In this document: positions 25,353 to 37,874 of the stretch, piece by piece
How the letters are laid out: every line of letters begins with the position of its first letter
Numbering within the stretch: the stretch's first letter is position 1
Assembly (NCBI GenBank): GCA_905182985.1
Contig: CAJJDN010000013.1
Location: 706,516 to 770,515, forward strand
DNA length: 64,000 nt
Source: Paramecium sonneborni
Lineage: Eukaryota > Ciliophora > Oligohymenophorea > Peniculida > Parameciidae
Reading direction: 5' to 3'
Position numbers and translations under genes: made by a program
The notes under the pieces: model-generated
What the model saw: the letters and a program-made list of their open reading frames with translations, nothing else
What the model was told of the DNA's origin: nothing
The model's database searches: none

Positions 25353-26133
25353 ATGAATAATCTAATTACATTATTGTTTATAATAGAAATAATTTCAGGT
25401 TCAGAACAGTGTTAATGTTCAAATTTTACACAACCTTTATACTGCAATTAATTTAAGTAATGCAATTGGAATGGTAAAAATTGTTATCAACTTAATTGTA
25501 CATAAATTCAAACATAATCGAAATGTATAGCTCCATAATGTGCTTGGTATTTGGAAAAATGTCATGATGGATAATCGTGTAATTATTATACAGATAAATA
25601 AATTTGCAATTAAATATTTGGATGTGTCGCAAATGATGGATATTGTCTTCCATATGAAGATTGCAGTTTTCAAACCTAAGATAAATGTAATGGAATAACT
25701 CCTTCAGGAATATAATGTTTTTGGAATTCCTAAACCTAGAGTTGCCTTAAATTTTAAACATGCAATAGATTGTCTTTGGATAATAATGATTGTAATTCAA
25801 TACCTTACTGTATTTAAAAGAAGAAATAATGCGAGAGTTTTAGCAATTTAAAATGTTCTGATTTAGAATCTGTATTTTCTATCATCATTATTAGCAAATT
25901 GATTGTAGCAGAATGGCATCTTATTAATGTTCATGGTAAAATGGTTAATGTGAATACATTGCTTGTTCTACATATACAACTTAATCTTCCTGTAGTATTA
26001 ATTTTTGTACTTGGAGTGGATCATCTTGTTTATATTGCCCAGTAAAAAATTTTATATATATATTTAGATTGATAATACTTTTAGCAAATTACTTATATTT
26101 CTAAATATATTTTTTTTGGCGGTATTATTTTGA
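25353..26133 (+). CDS. Small cysteine-rich secreted, probably GPI-anchored surface protein
   Basis: A 243-residue precursor after two introns (23 and 26 nt). It has an N-terminal signal peptide (MNNLITLLFIIEIISG), then about 200 residues with over 30 cysteines in repeated C-x(2-8)-C spacing, many with a nearby Trp (CNWNGKNC, CAWYLEKC, CTWSGSSC), and finally a hydrophobic tail ending LLIFLNIFFLAVLF at the stop, as in GPI-anchored proteins. The periodic Cys/Trp pattern resembles the surface-antigen (PSA-type) domains of Paramecium immobilisation antigens, but this is far shorter than those antigens. Function on the ciliary or cell surface is inferred. Confidence 0.8.
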
Positions 26134-26162
26134 AATATGGGATATAAAAAATTTATAAATTT

Positions 26163-28376
26163 TCATTGTTTACTTTTTATTTCTAAATTAACCATTCTTT
26201 CTAAACAATTTAAATAATTAATAGAAAGATTAGGCATTTTATACAAAGATTATTCTAATAAATAAATATTTATTTTACATTTATTCAGTTTTACTTTATT
26301 TTGAAACCCTTTAATTATTTCTTCAGAAGACACAACACTGTTTTATAGTTAATCATTATTTAATTAACTCATTGTATTCAAAATCTTTGAATTATTGTTC
26401 ATGATACAATTTAATTTTTTATAATCTTCAGGGCATTTGAATTCTTTTTATTTCTAAATCATCTAAGAAGTTTTATCATTATCTAAATTTATAAATATTG
26501 GACTTTATAAAGTTACACCTCTCGGGGTTGTATCAATTTTTATTAATTTTAATTATTATTTAGTTGATTATTGTAAACTACATTTGTCTGTTTTTAAAGG
26601 CGGTATATGATTTCTAACAGTTGATATACCTTAATGAGATCTTGCTGTTTGTTTGATTATATTTAAAATTTGATCAATACTAAACACATTTTCACTATTC
26701 TTAAATTTTTCAATGAATAGAGAATTCTATTTTGATCTATGATGTTTTTTTTCAAGTTAAGGCAACTAAGAATTTGTACTTTACTATGTTAGTTCAGTTT
26801 AGATTATATCTTCTATTTAAACTTCTGGTAATTATTAAATAAAATCTTCCTAAATATAATTTTTTATTGTTTAATAATTTAAAGCTCTATGCTATTCAGT
26901 GTAAACTTAATCTTTTATGAAATTAAGAATATCTTAAAGATTTCTTTTTATATCCTTAAATACTCTTGTTTCTAAACTAGTATCATTATAATCAGCAGAT
27001 AATAAGAACTTTTATTTTTTAATTTTTTTAATTTTTACTAAAATTCCTTCAATTTTTTTTTAGAATGGCAAACAAATATCAAAAGATTCACTTACCTAAT
27101 AAAGTAAAAACTTAGACAATAGAAATTCCTCAAATTTAATATAAATATGTACTCTAATATCAACTGACGTAATGACTTTTCCTATTGCCTAAATATCTAA
27201 TTTTAATTATGATTAGACTTATTCAATTATATCTATCTTTAAATCTAACATCATATTTAGCTTTTCAATTTCTTTCCTAAACTATTTGAATAAAAATTAT
27301 AACTGAAATAATATATCTCTATTTTTAATAATTTTTATTGATCTTAAAACTAAAGTCATTTGAATTATTACTAAAATTGAATTTATTCTTAATTATTTAA
27401 ATATCTATTTTATCAGCCTATTTAAAAACTTTAGCAAACTTAGAATCCCTAAGGATCATTTTAGTACTATTTTGATATTTTAAGGCAGGATTTATAAAGT
27501 ATATTACTCTATCTTAATCATATAAATTAATTGGAGTTTAAAGATCTATAATTTCAAATTTAAAATGGGCACTTTTAATTTCTTAGACTCCATACCAAGT
27601 TGTTGAAGTTTTTTCAAGTATAAAATCAAAGGTAACTTAACCTAATCTAAAAGAACCTTAATTTTATTAATAGTTATGATATTCTTTAGCTGTTGCAAAT
27701 TTCTAAACACTTAATAAAAGTAGTATATACTCTTTAATCATTGTTTTTGAGAATGATTCTAAGTAATTTTAAAAATGCTAGTTGTGAATCAAATGTAATG
27801 ACGCTTTCAAAATCAATCAAAGGTTCTTTACAATTCGTTAGTAAATCATAATAATGATTATTTTCTCTTATGTAACATTTTAGCTTAATTTTCATATAAA
27901 TTATACAAACATTTTATAGTTAAATCTATTTTCAAAAGTATCATTCTTTTCAAGCTTTTTTAATTCTTCTAATCGATAAAAAATATGTCCAGTAAATATT
28001 AATAATAAGCCTGGATCTTATGGAGTACCTATTAAACAATGAGTTCTTCCACTTTTAATATCTCCTTTCAGTAAAAATCTAAAAGATTGTATATCAATAA
28101 AAGCATCAACATTTTATTGAATTAATTGTGTGTATATTTCCATATTAGTTATGTTTGATTTAAAAATGGTTTCAAATCTAAATTTATATGATTATTTTTA
28201 CTCATAAGTGTCTTTAACTAAAATATGTTTGAGTTAATCTTCAATTTAATGATCTCGAATAATAACAGAATATAAATCCAATATATCAATAGAACCTATA
28301 AATATAAGATAATAATGATACTATGTAACTGTCGATCAGCATAGTCTGGAATACGTACTCTTAAATATTTTAACAT
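26163..28376 (-). CDS. Large hypothetical protein
   Basis: A single 704-residue frame after introns of 26, 23, 28 and 22 nt. The 28-nt intron GTATAT...TTTAG (near 27710-27737) is what joins the N-terminal part to the rest; without it there appear to be two genes. The N-terminal 230 residues contain a compact, probably folded region (motifs GRTHCLIGTPQDPGLLLIFT and GHIFYRLEEL). A second folded region follows (SFRLGQVTFDFILEK), then coiled coil and Gln/Asn-rich sequence to the end. I do not recognise either region. Its TGA lies 30 bp from that of the convergent surface-protein gene. Confidence 0.65.
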
Positions 28377-28425
28377 TAATATTGATTAATTTATATTTTT
28401 TTCATCATAAATTATTATTAAAAAC

Positions 28426-29432
28426 TCACTAATCAATATTTTTCTACTTTTGAGCCGCTTTTGAAGCTAAATTATCAGCAATTTTATTTTAGTTTCTCAA
28501 GATGTGAATAAATCTCACTTTCTTAAATAATTATGTATATTTGCTGATAGCTTATTAAAAATATCCCAAATGGGGTTATTAAAAAGTTATTTTATTATTC
28601 ATGCCGTCGATTATAAGCTAATATAAAGGATTTCAATACTTTGCTATCTCCAAAACATACCAAATGATTGATTCCTAAATTTAAAGCATATCTAACTCCT
28701 ATAAATAATGCAAAAAATTCAGCTGAATTATTTGTTTACTTTCCTAAAGGTTAAGAGATTTCTTTAATTTAATTTAAATTATCAAATAATGCTACTCCAG
28801 CACCAGCAGGACCAGGATTAGATTTACTTGCACCATCAAAATAAAGACTATAAAGACTTTCTGTTAATATTGGTACACTTTCTATATTTTTAGGATAATG
28901 AAATAATAGATTTTCATATTATTAATCTAATTTTTCTAAATGAATTAATCTCTATCTAATAATTTATGTTTCCTTCGTTTTTTATTCAATCTCATCTAAA
29001 ATTCCATTACAATCTTATTATTTAACTTTGTATTCTATGTTATTTTACTATCCATAATCATGCTAGCTATTTAATATTTTTGTATTTTCTACATTTTTGG
29101 TCTTTTCTTATTGAATATTATTCTTTTATTTTCTAACATCAATAACTCTAATTGATCCAGATTTTTCGCTATTCAATTATAGACATTTGATACCCTTTCA
29201 CTGATATAAAAGTGATATCATCCAACATATTTTTATATAAAGTATCAACTTAATTTAATTGAGATAATTATTGGACTTATTTTTAAAATTGTTCAGCTTT
29301 TTCAAGTTGGTTAAAATAGATTAATTTATAGCCATTATTTTTAATAAATTTAGAAATCGCATAGCCTTCTACTTTATATACTTTTGATTTCAATTAACAA
29401 TCTATGAAAACAATTCCTTATTTTAATTTCAT
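28426..29432 (-). CDS. RNase H-like domain protein
   Basis: A 319-residue protein with introns of 25 and 22 nt. The C-terminal 150 residues form a type 1 RNase H domain: YFDGASKSNPGPAGAG (first Asp), NNSAEFFAL (Glu), FGDSKLIIDG (Asp, across the 22-nt intron) and FIHILRNQNKIADNLASKAA (last Asp). All four metal-binding acidic positions are present, so RNA:DNA hybrid cleavage is plausible. The N-terminal 160 residues include a small basic/aromatic region that could be a hybrid-binding module, but I cannot match it to the canonical RNase H1 N-domain. Whether this is nuclear RNase H1 or a derived paralogue is open. Confidence 0.82.
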
Positions 29433-29574
29433 TTTAAAAATAATAAATAAAGTTTAGACATTAAATAATAATTAAATTTACTTTCCAGAACAATTTCTCA
29501 TTTAATATTAATTTTATATTTCCAATAATATAATGTTGATTTAATAATATATTACAAAATGATCTTTATAAATA

Positions 29575-30967
29575 TCAAGATGTATCATAAGTTTCATCTT
29601 CCTCAATTATCTCACCTAATATATTTTAATTCATACCTTCTTCTTATTAATATTCCTCACCTTCTCTATCTTCTCCTTCACCTTCTCCTTCTTCTTCAAG
29701 TTAATTAGGGTCAATTCCAAATAAATGTAAATTTTACTAATTTCAATAATCAATTACACTAAATATTTCTCTAAATTAATTATTTTCATTCCCTAACTTC
29801 TCATTCTCATCCATAATAACTTATTTCTCATCTAACATATGCTGGTATAATTATTTGAAATTTTCAATTAGTTCTTCTAATTTCTTAATTTCTTAATCTT
29901 TCTATTCTTTTTCTTATAAAATATCTTATTTATCTTCATTTTGATCTTCTTTTTGATTTCCTACTCCATTTTATAATTAAGTTTAATATTACTCTATTAA
30001 TTAATCTTTCATATTGATTTCATCAGCCATTTCTTCCATTTTTGCTTAGATTTCTTCTAAATTATAATTTTAGAATTCTTAACTAATTTCATCAATTTAT
30101 TATTATTTCTCCAAAATTACTTATTCTAATTCCTAAATTTATTTTTCAAATTATTTTTTTTGTTAATCTAATTTATTTTACATTTATGTTTCTGCATTTT
30201 TTATTTAATCTTTAAGCTTTTTTACATCAGCTGTAAGATTTTATGTCTTTTTCTTTTCTTCATCGCTTTCCTTTTTCAATTCATTCAGCTTTTTTTCTAT
30301 ATCTTATTGAGATTGTTTTCTATAAAATCATTAAATCAATGTACATATTTTTTTCTGCTTCTTTATTAATTTAGTTTAAATAATCTTATGTTTATTTTAA
30401 TTCTTTTTATAATTATTAATTCTATTCTTTTTCTTCTTTTAGTTAATTGAGTAAAGGTTAATTTTAATTTTATTATTAAACAGGCTAAGAATTTTTTTAA
30501 TATTAATCATCTTATAAATTAATCTATGCTTTATTATTTTATCTTTGGATAGAAATATTAATTTCTTTTTATGGTTGTTGTTAAGTTACTTTAGCAACAT
30601 TTTAAATCGATCTTTATGCAATTTAACTAGGTTCTTATTTAATTGTAATAGGAACTTTTAACAATTATTATTATTGATTAGACTATAATTTTTTGGATTA
30701 AAATTGCTAATCATTTTTGTTTAAATTCATAGCGCTTGATGTTTGGGGAGCTTTAGAATACATTTCTATATTTAATGAGATTTTATACACACCTTAATAA
30801 GGAATCATTTCTGTATTATGTTATTGATCAATTGGTGCTTATTTATTATGGACCTTTTGATCACAATTATAACACAATCTAACAATTTATCCTAATTTAC
30901 ATTATTAACATTTAATAGTAGCAGGTCTTTAATTACATTGCACACATTTAACAAAGAGTGTACTCAT
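29575..30967 (-). CDS. B-box zinc-finger coiled-coil protein
   Basis: A 448-residue protein after introns of 25 and 21 nt. The N-terminus carries a B-box-like zinc module: CVQCNQRPATIKCQQC, then LCYNCDQKVH and a later His, at residues about 8-45. A Gln-rich linker follows, then about 200 residues of coiled coil, and a very acidic tail with EGEGEGEDREGEE. This is the architecture of TRIM-like scaffolds without a RING. The 21-nt intron removes an in-frame TGA before the tail. Its ATG is 22 bp from that of the divergent membrane-protein gene. Confidence 0.8.
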
Positions 30968-30989
30968 AAAATTTGAAATAATAAAATTA
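30968..30989. promoter_or_regulatory. 22-bp divergent start-to-start spacer
   Basis: The ATG of the B-box gene (minus) and that of the type I membrane protein (plus) are separated by only 22 bp of A/T sequence. Transcription start sites must lie inside this interval or inside the opposite gene, so the two promoters necessarily overlap. Confidence 0.6.
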
Positions 30990-32738
30990 ATGATATTTAT
31001 TTTGCTATAAACAGTTTTCGCAAAACATCTAACTAATCTTACAACTCATGTTTTATACAATAAAATATCAGAAAAAGAATAAGTAGACATAGTTTTATAA
31101 GAGTAATTAAACATAAGAGATTATCCAGAAGCAAAGTACGTAGTAGATGCAAAATTGGAAACAGAACAAAAAGGAAGCATTTGTTATGTTAAGTAGGGAT
31201 CAATATAATTTGGAGATTATTCAATATATAAAAAGTAAATACTTGAATTACCAGATTTACAAACTAACGATCCTGAATAATTACTAAATATACCAATTTT
31301 GTTGAATATGGTACATTTTAGAAAGGTTTTTGCTATTGTGACAAGCAATAATTAATTATTACTATATAGTGTTAATAAAAATGAATTAAGTATTGTAGGA
31401 AATAAAATACAGTTAGAAGCAAACTATTCTTTTGAACATCTTCGTAAAGAGTAAAGAATAATTGAACCTCCATAAATAATATACACAGATAAAACATAAT
31501 ATATTTATTTATTCTATAGAAATCATATTTTAGGTGGGAAAGTGAATTTTGATAATTTAAGTTCTTATGTTTTAAGGAATATCTCAAATGCAGAATTAGA
31601 AAATGAGAATAATTATAAAGGTTAAGTAAAAGTATTTGGTTGGCATATATTTGTTCCGATGGGTATTGTAGGATTAGATATCTATTAATATTAAGATGAT
31701 GGAGATTTAATTTATATTGGGAACATGAATTCAACACATTTCTATAATAAAACAAAAAAATCTAAGATTGTTGATGTTGTTTTTGGAGGAACTGAAGATT
31801 AGAAATTTATGTATATATTGGATGAATTACATGGAATCGTTAGATTTAAGGTTACATCTGATATTTCTGGGTTTGATGCTTAATTAGATAGGGAATTAGG
31901 AACTATTACTGTACTTCATGGAACAACAATGGCTGAATTTAATAATAGTTATATATTAATATTATAAGAAAGAGGAGTTATTAATACTTTAGTTGAAATA
32001 GGTCTCTTTGAAAATGATTGGTTTAGAGTTAAGACTCATTATCTAACCGGAAAATATTCAGAGATAGATATTATACCTGAGTTTACAATCTTAAGAGGAA
32101 AGGATGAACATAGAATAATAAGAACAGGTATTTATGAAAAGTTTGAACCAAATTTTGTTTTCACTTAAGAAGATAATTTATAACAAGAAAGATAGAATTC
32201 CTTTTATGAAGAATATGTATTTATACCTAGTCTAATAACTATGGATTTCTATAGTGTTGATACAAAAACAATTAAAAATAGCAATAAAAATTTCGATTAT
32301 AATATTACAAATTCATTCCTAGTGGGCATTACTTCCTAATCTTTAGTTTATATGCCATATATCATTGAAAATCCTTATGTAAGATGTATCCCTAGAACTA
32401 ACAGAAGTGTAGGAAGAACTTTAAATTATAAATTAACTATCAATGCCACACATTGTCCATAAAAAAATAATTTAGTAGGAGTCCCTCCTTAATTAATTCT
32501 ATGTTAATATGTAGATTAATTTAATGTCAAAATTACAAATGGTGATGGTATCATTTACGATACTGAAACTTTGGCCTCTATCATTATGGGATTTATAGTG
32601 CTCTTTATTATTTTATCAATTTTGTTGGCTTACTTATATTCAAGATATAGAATTCAGAAAAATGATTTGCAAACTGATATAAAAGGATTCAATGAAAGTA
32701 GTCATCATGAAGGTTATGACATGGATAAATAATCATGA
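30990..32738 (+). CDS. Type I single-pass membrane protein
   Basis: An intronless frame of 583 codons. The first 11 residues (MIFILLQTVFA) are a short signal peptide. About 500 residues of extracellular or luminal domain follow, rich in beta-type alternation (for example KVFAIVTSNNQLLLYSVNKN), suggesting a beta-propeller- or PQQ-like ectodomain, though I cannot prove it. A single transmembrane helix (SIIMGFIVLFIILSILLAYL) lies about 45 residues from the end, followed by a basic stop-transfer segment and a short cytoplasmic tail. Few cysteines are present, unlike the surface antigens. No family is recognised. Confidence 0.82.
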
Positions 32739-32771
32739 TTATCAAATTATATATTTTATATATTTTATTTA

Positions 32772-35117
32772 TCATTCAGTAAAATCAAAATGTTCTATTT
32801 CTTATAATTATTATTTATCATTATTATAATCTTATTATTTTATTTATTCTACTTCTTAATTTTTTATTTCTAAAACTTCATTTTATTCTTATTATTATAA
32901 TTAATTTTTATTTTTATTTTTATCTTCTTCTTTCTCTTTATTTTTATATTCTTATTATAATTATTAACCTAATTAATCTTCCTTTTCTTATTATTTTTTC
33001 ACTCCATTCTAAACTTCCTCTAATGTAACTTACATATCTACATTATTATCCTAAATTTATGTTATTTTTGTTTCAGAAAATTCATTTTACTCAAATAATT
33101 ATTTCTATTCTTTTATCGATTGTTATTGTTATTGCTACTGTTATTATTATTATAATAAAATTTGCTATTACTATAAATATTATTGCTATTATTATTAAAA
33201 TTATTATTATTATTATTACAGATGTTATCTTTCTTATTATATTTATTCTTGCTCTCTTTACTATTATTATTATAGTAATTATTATTATTGTAATAGTTAT
33301 TATCCTAATAAGGCCTATTCTTCTAACTCTGTTAATTAAAAGTCTTACTGTCTACCACTATTAATATAGAAAAATAATGTGAAGTTTGAAATACTAAATT
33401 AAGTTATGAAACTAAATATTCTACTAAATATTTGTTGTGGTTATTCCAACTCAATAGGAACTTCAGCTCGGCAAATGGGGCATTATTATTGGGCTTTTAA
33501 CCATCCAAACAAACATTTTAAATGAAATTTATGTTGACATGGTAAAGTTCTAGCTAGAATTAATTCTTCATGGCATATAATGCATATTTCATCTTCTTGA
33601 ACATCCATAGCTCTTGGAAATAATGAATCAAGATGTTACTGGATTCTTTTATATTTTATTAATTAATCTATATTCATTTTAAGTGATTGTAAAGAACCTA
33701 AAATTTTATAATTTATATTACTTTAAAAATCTGAAAATATTTAAAACAACCAAAGATGCAAGAAAATATGAAAATTAATAGTTCTAAAGTAATTAACAAT
33801 TAATTAGGAACAATAAATTATTTTCACAATTTAATATATGATATCTGGAATTATTTCCTCATAAAATTAAGGTTCAGTTAATTGCTCTATATTATTGTTA
33901 ATGAAATAGGTATATTTTTATTGCAATTTCTTACAGACCAAAATTAATTTGGAATATTCTATCAAAGTTTAAACTCCTCCATAGAATAATAAGCTCAAAG
34001 CATAAAGACCAACTTTATGGAGCATTAGAATACCAAAAAATGTGATCAGGAAATTCATCACTAATATTATTATAGAAAAAATATAAATTTATTGAAACTG
34101 ATACACTCTATTAAAATTTTGAGAAGTCAATGTTGATAATATCTTTTTAATAATATTTACTGAATGAATGTAATAAACTCTATAGGTAGAGTATTGAAAT
34201 AAGTAACAAAACCAAATTGCCAGATCTAATTTATTATTTATCAAGTCATTATCTGTCATAAATAATAATGTTAATTGTAATATTGGATTACATTCATGAA
34301 TAAGGGTATTTAGTTTTCCTTTTGTTTCATTTAATCCCATAAATCCCATCCAAATCAATAAAATAATATACCAAGTTAATGATACAAAACAAAATGATCC
34401 ACTAATTAATACTACTCTAGCACATCTATTATAGGCTAACCATTCCAATATATATAGGCTATGTCTTTTACTCATATCAGGAATTTATAAAAAAGAACTC
34501 ACAAAAAAACAACTTACTGCTATAACAAATAATTTGGCTATGTTTTCAGGATCTTTTATAAACCTTTAAAACGCTATTAATGAAACAATTATGTATTTCT
34601 TAAAAATTTAAAAAGCCTATTTTGATTTTTATATTCTAGCTCTTTTTCTTTCTTATTTTCTTTCTTGAGCATTTTTCACACCCTTAATTCTTCTTGGTTA
34701 TGTAAATTCTAATTCTAATCCATCAAAGTCATTCCCTTCATCCTCTACATATTAAATTTGATATATACAAATTAATTATAATGGTTCATTTGTTTACTAA
34801 ACTATTTTTGTCACCTCATCAATCATTTTTTTTAATTCTTCTTAGTTTTCTATCCCTTCAGATCTTCTCAAAGCAGATATTTTCAACTTTATTAATTCAA
34901 AGTTTTCTTAAAGCTATAAAAGAAGTCTTTGATTTTCTTCCTCTTAATTTCCTTATTATTTTATAATGTATTCATTAAGATTTTCTTAAATTTATTATAC
35001 ATGATCACAGAATTGCTGAAATTCTTAATTATTTCTATTATCTTCAATCTTATTTTCTTAAATTTCTTATTCTTCTTAATTCATATAATATTTATTAAAA
35101 ATAATTTCTGAAGTCAT
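32772..35117 (-). CDS. Hrd1/gp78-type ER membrane RING-H2 ubiquitin ligase
   Basis: One frame of 782 codons (774 if a 24-nt GTATAT...TGTAG segment near 34732-34755 is spliced). Residues about 1-130 are coiled coil and acidic. About 200 residues with five or six hydrophobic helices follow (for example KLFVIAVSCFFVSSFL and FLITFFGILMLHKVGLYALS). Then comes a RING-H2 finger, CIICHEEL...LPCQHKFHLKCL...CPICRAEV, preceded by the Hrd1/gp78-like HLDSLFPRA linker. Such ligases ubiquitinate misfolded ER proteins for proteasomal degradation (ERAD). The C-terminal 200 residues are dominated by glutamine, encoded mostly by TAA (33100-33330). The N-terminal coiled coil is not found in typical Hrd1. Confidence 0.85.
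33100..33330 (-). repeat. TAA/TAG trinucleotide tract encoding polyglutamine
   Basis: On the minus strand this is a nearly pure run of TAA, TAG and CAA codons, all Gln, inside the ERAD ligase gene. On the plus strand it appears as TTA/TTATTG repeats. Interruptions by Leu and Glu codons keep the run imperfect. Confidence 0.85.
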
Positions 35118-35294
35118 ATTTTATAAATGAGATGAAAGAATGAAGATAATGATATTTGAAAACTGATAAAAGATGATATGAAAATTAAAGAATACTTTTA
35201 ATATTGAAAATAAAAAATTAAAGACTTAATAAATACTTAAGTTGAGAAAAATAAAGAAAAGGTATTTTTAATATGAAATTGATTAAAATTGATA

Positions 35295-35957
35295 TCAAAA
35301 TATAGATGTAACATAAGTTTCTGCTCCTTTTTAATACATATATTTTTCGATTACATCTAGTCCTTCCTCTTTTTACATTTTTTTTTATAAATACATCAAA
35401 GGTGTAAATTTTTTTTTATCTATTGCATTTATATCTGCTCCATTTTCAATTAGTATTCTAATATAAATATTTTGAATCAAATACTTTATGAAATCTTTAA
35501 TTCCATATTTACAGGCTAAATGAAGAGGGGTTCTAAATTTATCATCAGTACCTTCATCAGGTTTCACATTGCCTTCTTTTAGTAATAATTCTAAAACTTC
35601 AATAGGAGGATCATGTTTTAAGAATCTAGAGGTTTATAATAAAGTTATTAGAATTTTTTTGTCTGTAACTTAATAGCTATTATTTATGAAATATCTTATA
35701 ATCTCTTCATATCTATATAATACAGCCTGCTCAAATGATTCATCAATAAATATTCTTAAAAAGGGAATCATACCTACATTTTGATTAAAAAAATTAGTTA
35801 AAGATTAGATATCATCTTCATTAACAAATTGTTTTAGTTATATACTTAATCCTATAATAGTTCTGAAGAATTCTTCATCACATTTAGATTATTCTAATAA
35901 AGCTTTTGATTAATCATATGTCATAGGAAATCTAAAAATGAGTGATTTCATATTCAT
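35295..35957 (-). CDS. Ankyrin-repeat protein
   Basis: A 211-residue protein with one 27-nt intron at 35458-35484. The N-terminal half is helical and unassigned. The C-terminal half has two to three ankyrin repeats: RTPLHLACKYGIKDFIK, then (after splicing) ILIENGADINAIDKKKFTPLM. The intron falls inside the repeat and is a multiple of three without a stop, so unspliced message would insert nine residues into the second repeat. Ankyrin repeats mediate protein binding; no partner is evident. ATG 35957 gives MNMKSL; the second Met could also serve. It is divergent from the kinase gene, with 92 bp between. Confidence 0.8.
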
Positions 35958-36049
35958 TCAAATTTATTTAATTAATTAATATTAAAGAAGCTAATTTAAA
36001 TTATTTTTTATTTAATTTGTGTTTAAATTAATATAATTTTGCAGTAATA

Positions 36050-37779
36050 ATGAACCAACTTCCTTAATTAGATTATGAAAAATCTATATTTAAAATGGTT
36101 TGTTTAAGAAAGCATTTTCTTAAAGACATCACATACTATTTATTCTTATTAGAAGATAATTTAATTTTAACATAAGTAAGAAGATAAATTTAGTTTTTTA
36201 AGGAAGTAAGTTCTTAATAACCGAAATATGTTTTTAAGGTTAATCTTGAGACAAAAGTGTATTGGCAATTAGAGAAATAAAATTATTTATCAATAGGATT
36301 GGAATACAAAGGAGAGGTGAAATATTTTAATGGTGAATCTGAAGGACTAAGGCAATTGAATATTTTATTGAAAAATAAAGTTATGTATCGAAATGTAAGT
36401 GATTTCTATACACCAGTCAAATAGTTGGGAAGAGGAGGTTCTTCAAAAGTAAAAAACAATTTTAAGTAATAGGTCTATTTAGTGTGTAATAAATATACAA
36501 ATAAAGAATTCGCTTCTAAAAATGTAGAGAAAAGATATTTAAAAGAAGATGGAGGATTTGTATATATATTAGATGAGATTAGGAAGCTTTATTTAATGAA
36601 ATTAATTTAATGGCAGTTTTAAGCCATGAAAACATTGTTAAATTAGAAGAAGTTTATGAAGGAGAGAATACATTTTATTTAATACTGGAATATTTGAAAG
36701 GAAGTTCTCTTCATGATATAATCACGAAGGGAATCTTATAATTAGGTTGGGATGAGATAAAATCTATAATGAAGGTAATTATCCAACTATAAATTTAAGG
36801 TATTATTAACAGCAGTTGAATATATGCATTCTTAGAATATAATGCATAGAGATTTAAAGCCAGAAAATATTATGTTTAAAAATTCTTAAGAGTTAATAGG
36901 AGGATTAAGAATTGTTGATTTTGGATTAGCAACATATACAACTATTAATAATTATCCATTTCCTAAATGTGGTACTCCTGGATATGTTGCACCAGAAATT
37001 GCAAATATGAAAGATCTTTCATTAAAATATGACAAAATTTGCGATATTTTTAGTATAGGTTGCATTTTTTATAAATTGTAAAATATTATAATTATTAAAT
37101 TAGAATAACTTCTAAGGATTTATTTCCAGGAAGTGATTATCATGAGATCTTAAAATTGAATAAAAAATGTATGATCAATTTAGATACTCTAAATATATTT
37201 TAAACACCTTAATCAGCTATAGACTTAATAAGTTAAATGCTTTAAATTGATCCTAAAACTAGAATTAGTGCATCATAGGCATTAGAACATCCATTTTTTA
37301 ATGATTCATTTTAAGATAGAAAACTCAAATTTTAATCATCAAAAAAACCATTAAGTAATAATTCTAAGCCTTGGCAAACTCAAACATTTAAATTAGAAAA
37401 GTCTGATCGTTTATAATTACCAGAAACAAAGTAAGTTTCAACTAAAAATGATGAAGATGAAATTGAAGATGAGAAAACAATTATCTAATTTCCAGCCATT
37501 AATAGTCCTAGATTTGTTCAATAGGCTAAAATTAAAAATCTGGCTTTAGCAGAAAAATCTCCTACAGAATTACCTAAAAAAAGTGTTTTAAAAAAGTTTT
37601 CTACTTAAGAATTTGAACAACTTACTCCTGATACTCAATCTCCTGATTCTGGAAGAATGAATTTTAGTAATAGTCCAAGAGTTATTTAACAAACAGAAAC
37701 AAAAAAAAAGTTTATTTGTTCTAAATTTAATCAATAATAATAAGCAATTTATGAAGTTGATGATGAATAAAAATTGTGA
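36050..37779 (+). CDS. Ser/Thr protein kinase with PH-like N-terminus
   Basis: A 551-residue kinase after introns of 23, 25 and 26 nt. Residues about 12-115 look like a pleckstrin-homology fold (LRKHFLKDITYYLFLLEDN and following strands). The catalytic domain spans about 125-390: glycine loop LGRGGSSKV, catalytic Lys in FASKNVEK, HRDLKPEN with Asp, DFGLAT, and CGTPGYVAPE. All key residues are present, so it should be active. The sequence resembles the CAMK/AGC-like kinases that are expanded in ciliates. The 160-residue tail is Ser/Thr/Pro-rich with SP sites and may be regulatory. Confidence 0.9.
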
Positions 37780-37874
37780 TTTCTAGACTAATTTTTTTAC
37801 CACATAAAAATTCTTTTTTATTTGAATTATAATTAATATTTTTTACTATAATTTTAGTATCATATATAACAAAA

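Noticed and set aside
26163..28376. Two separate minus-strand genes, the downstream one with a signal peptide
   Set aside because: A 28-nt intron joins them into one exact codon series, and the supposed signal peptide overlaps that intron.
33059..33364. Isoleucine-rich open frame on the plus strand
   Set aside because: It is the antisense of the polyglutamine tract of the RING ligase; the Ile/Val run simply mirrors TAA/TAG repeats.
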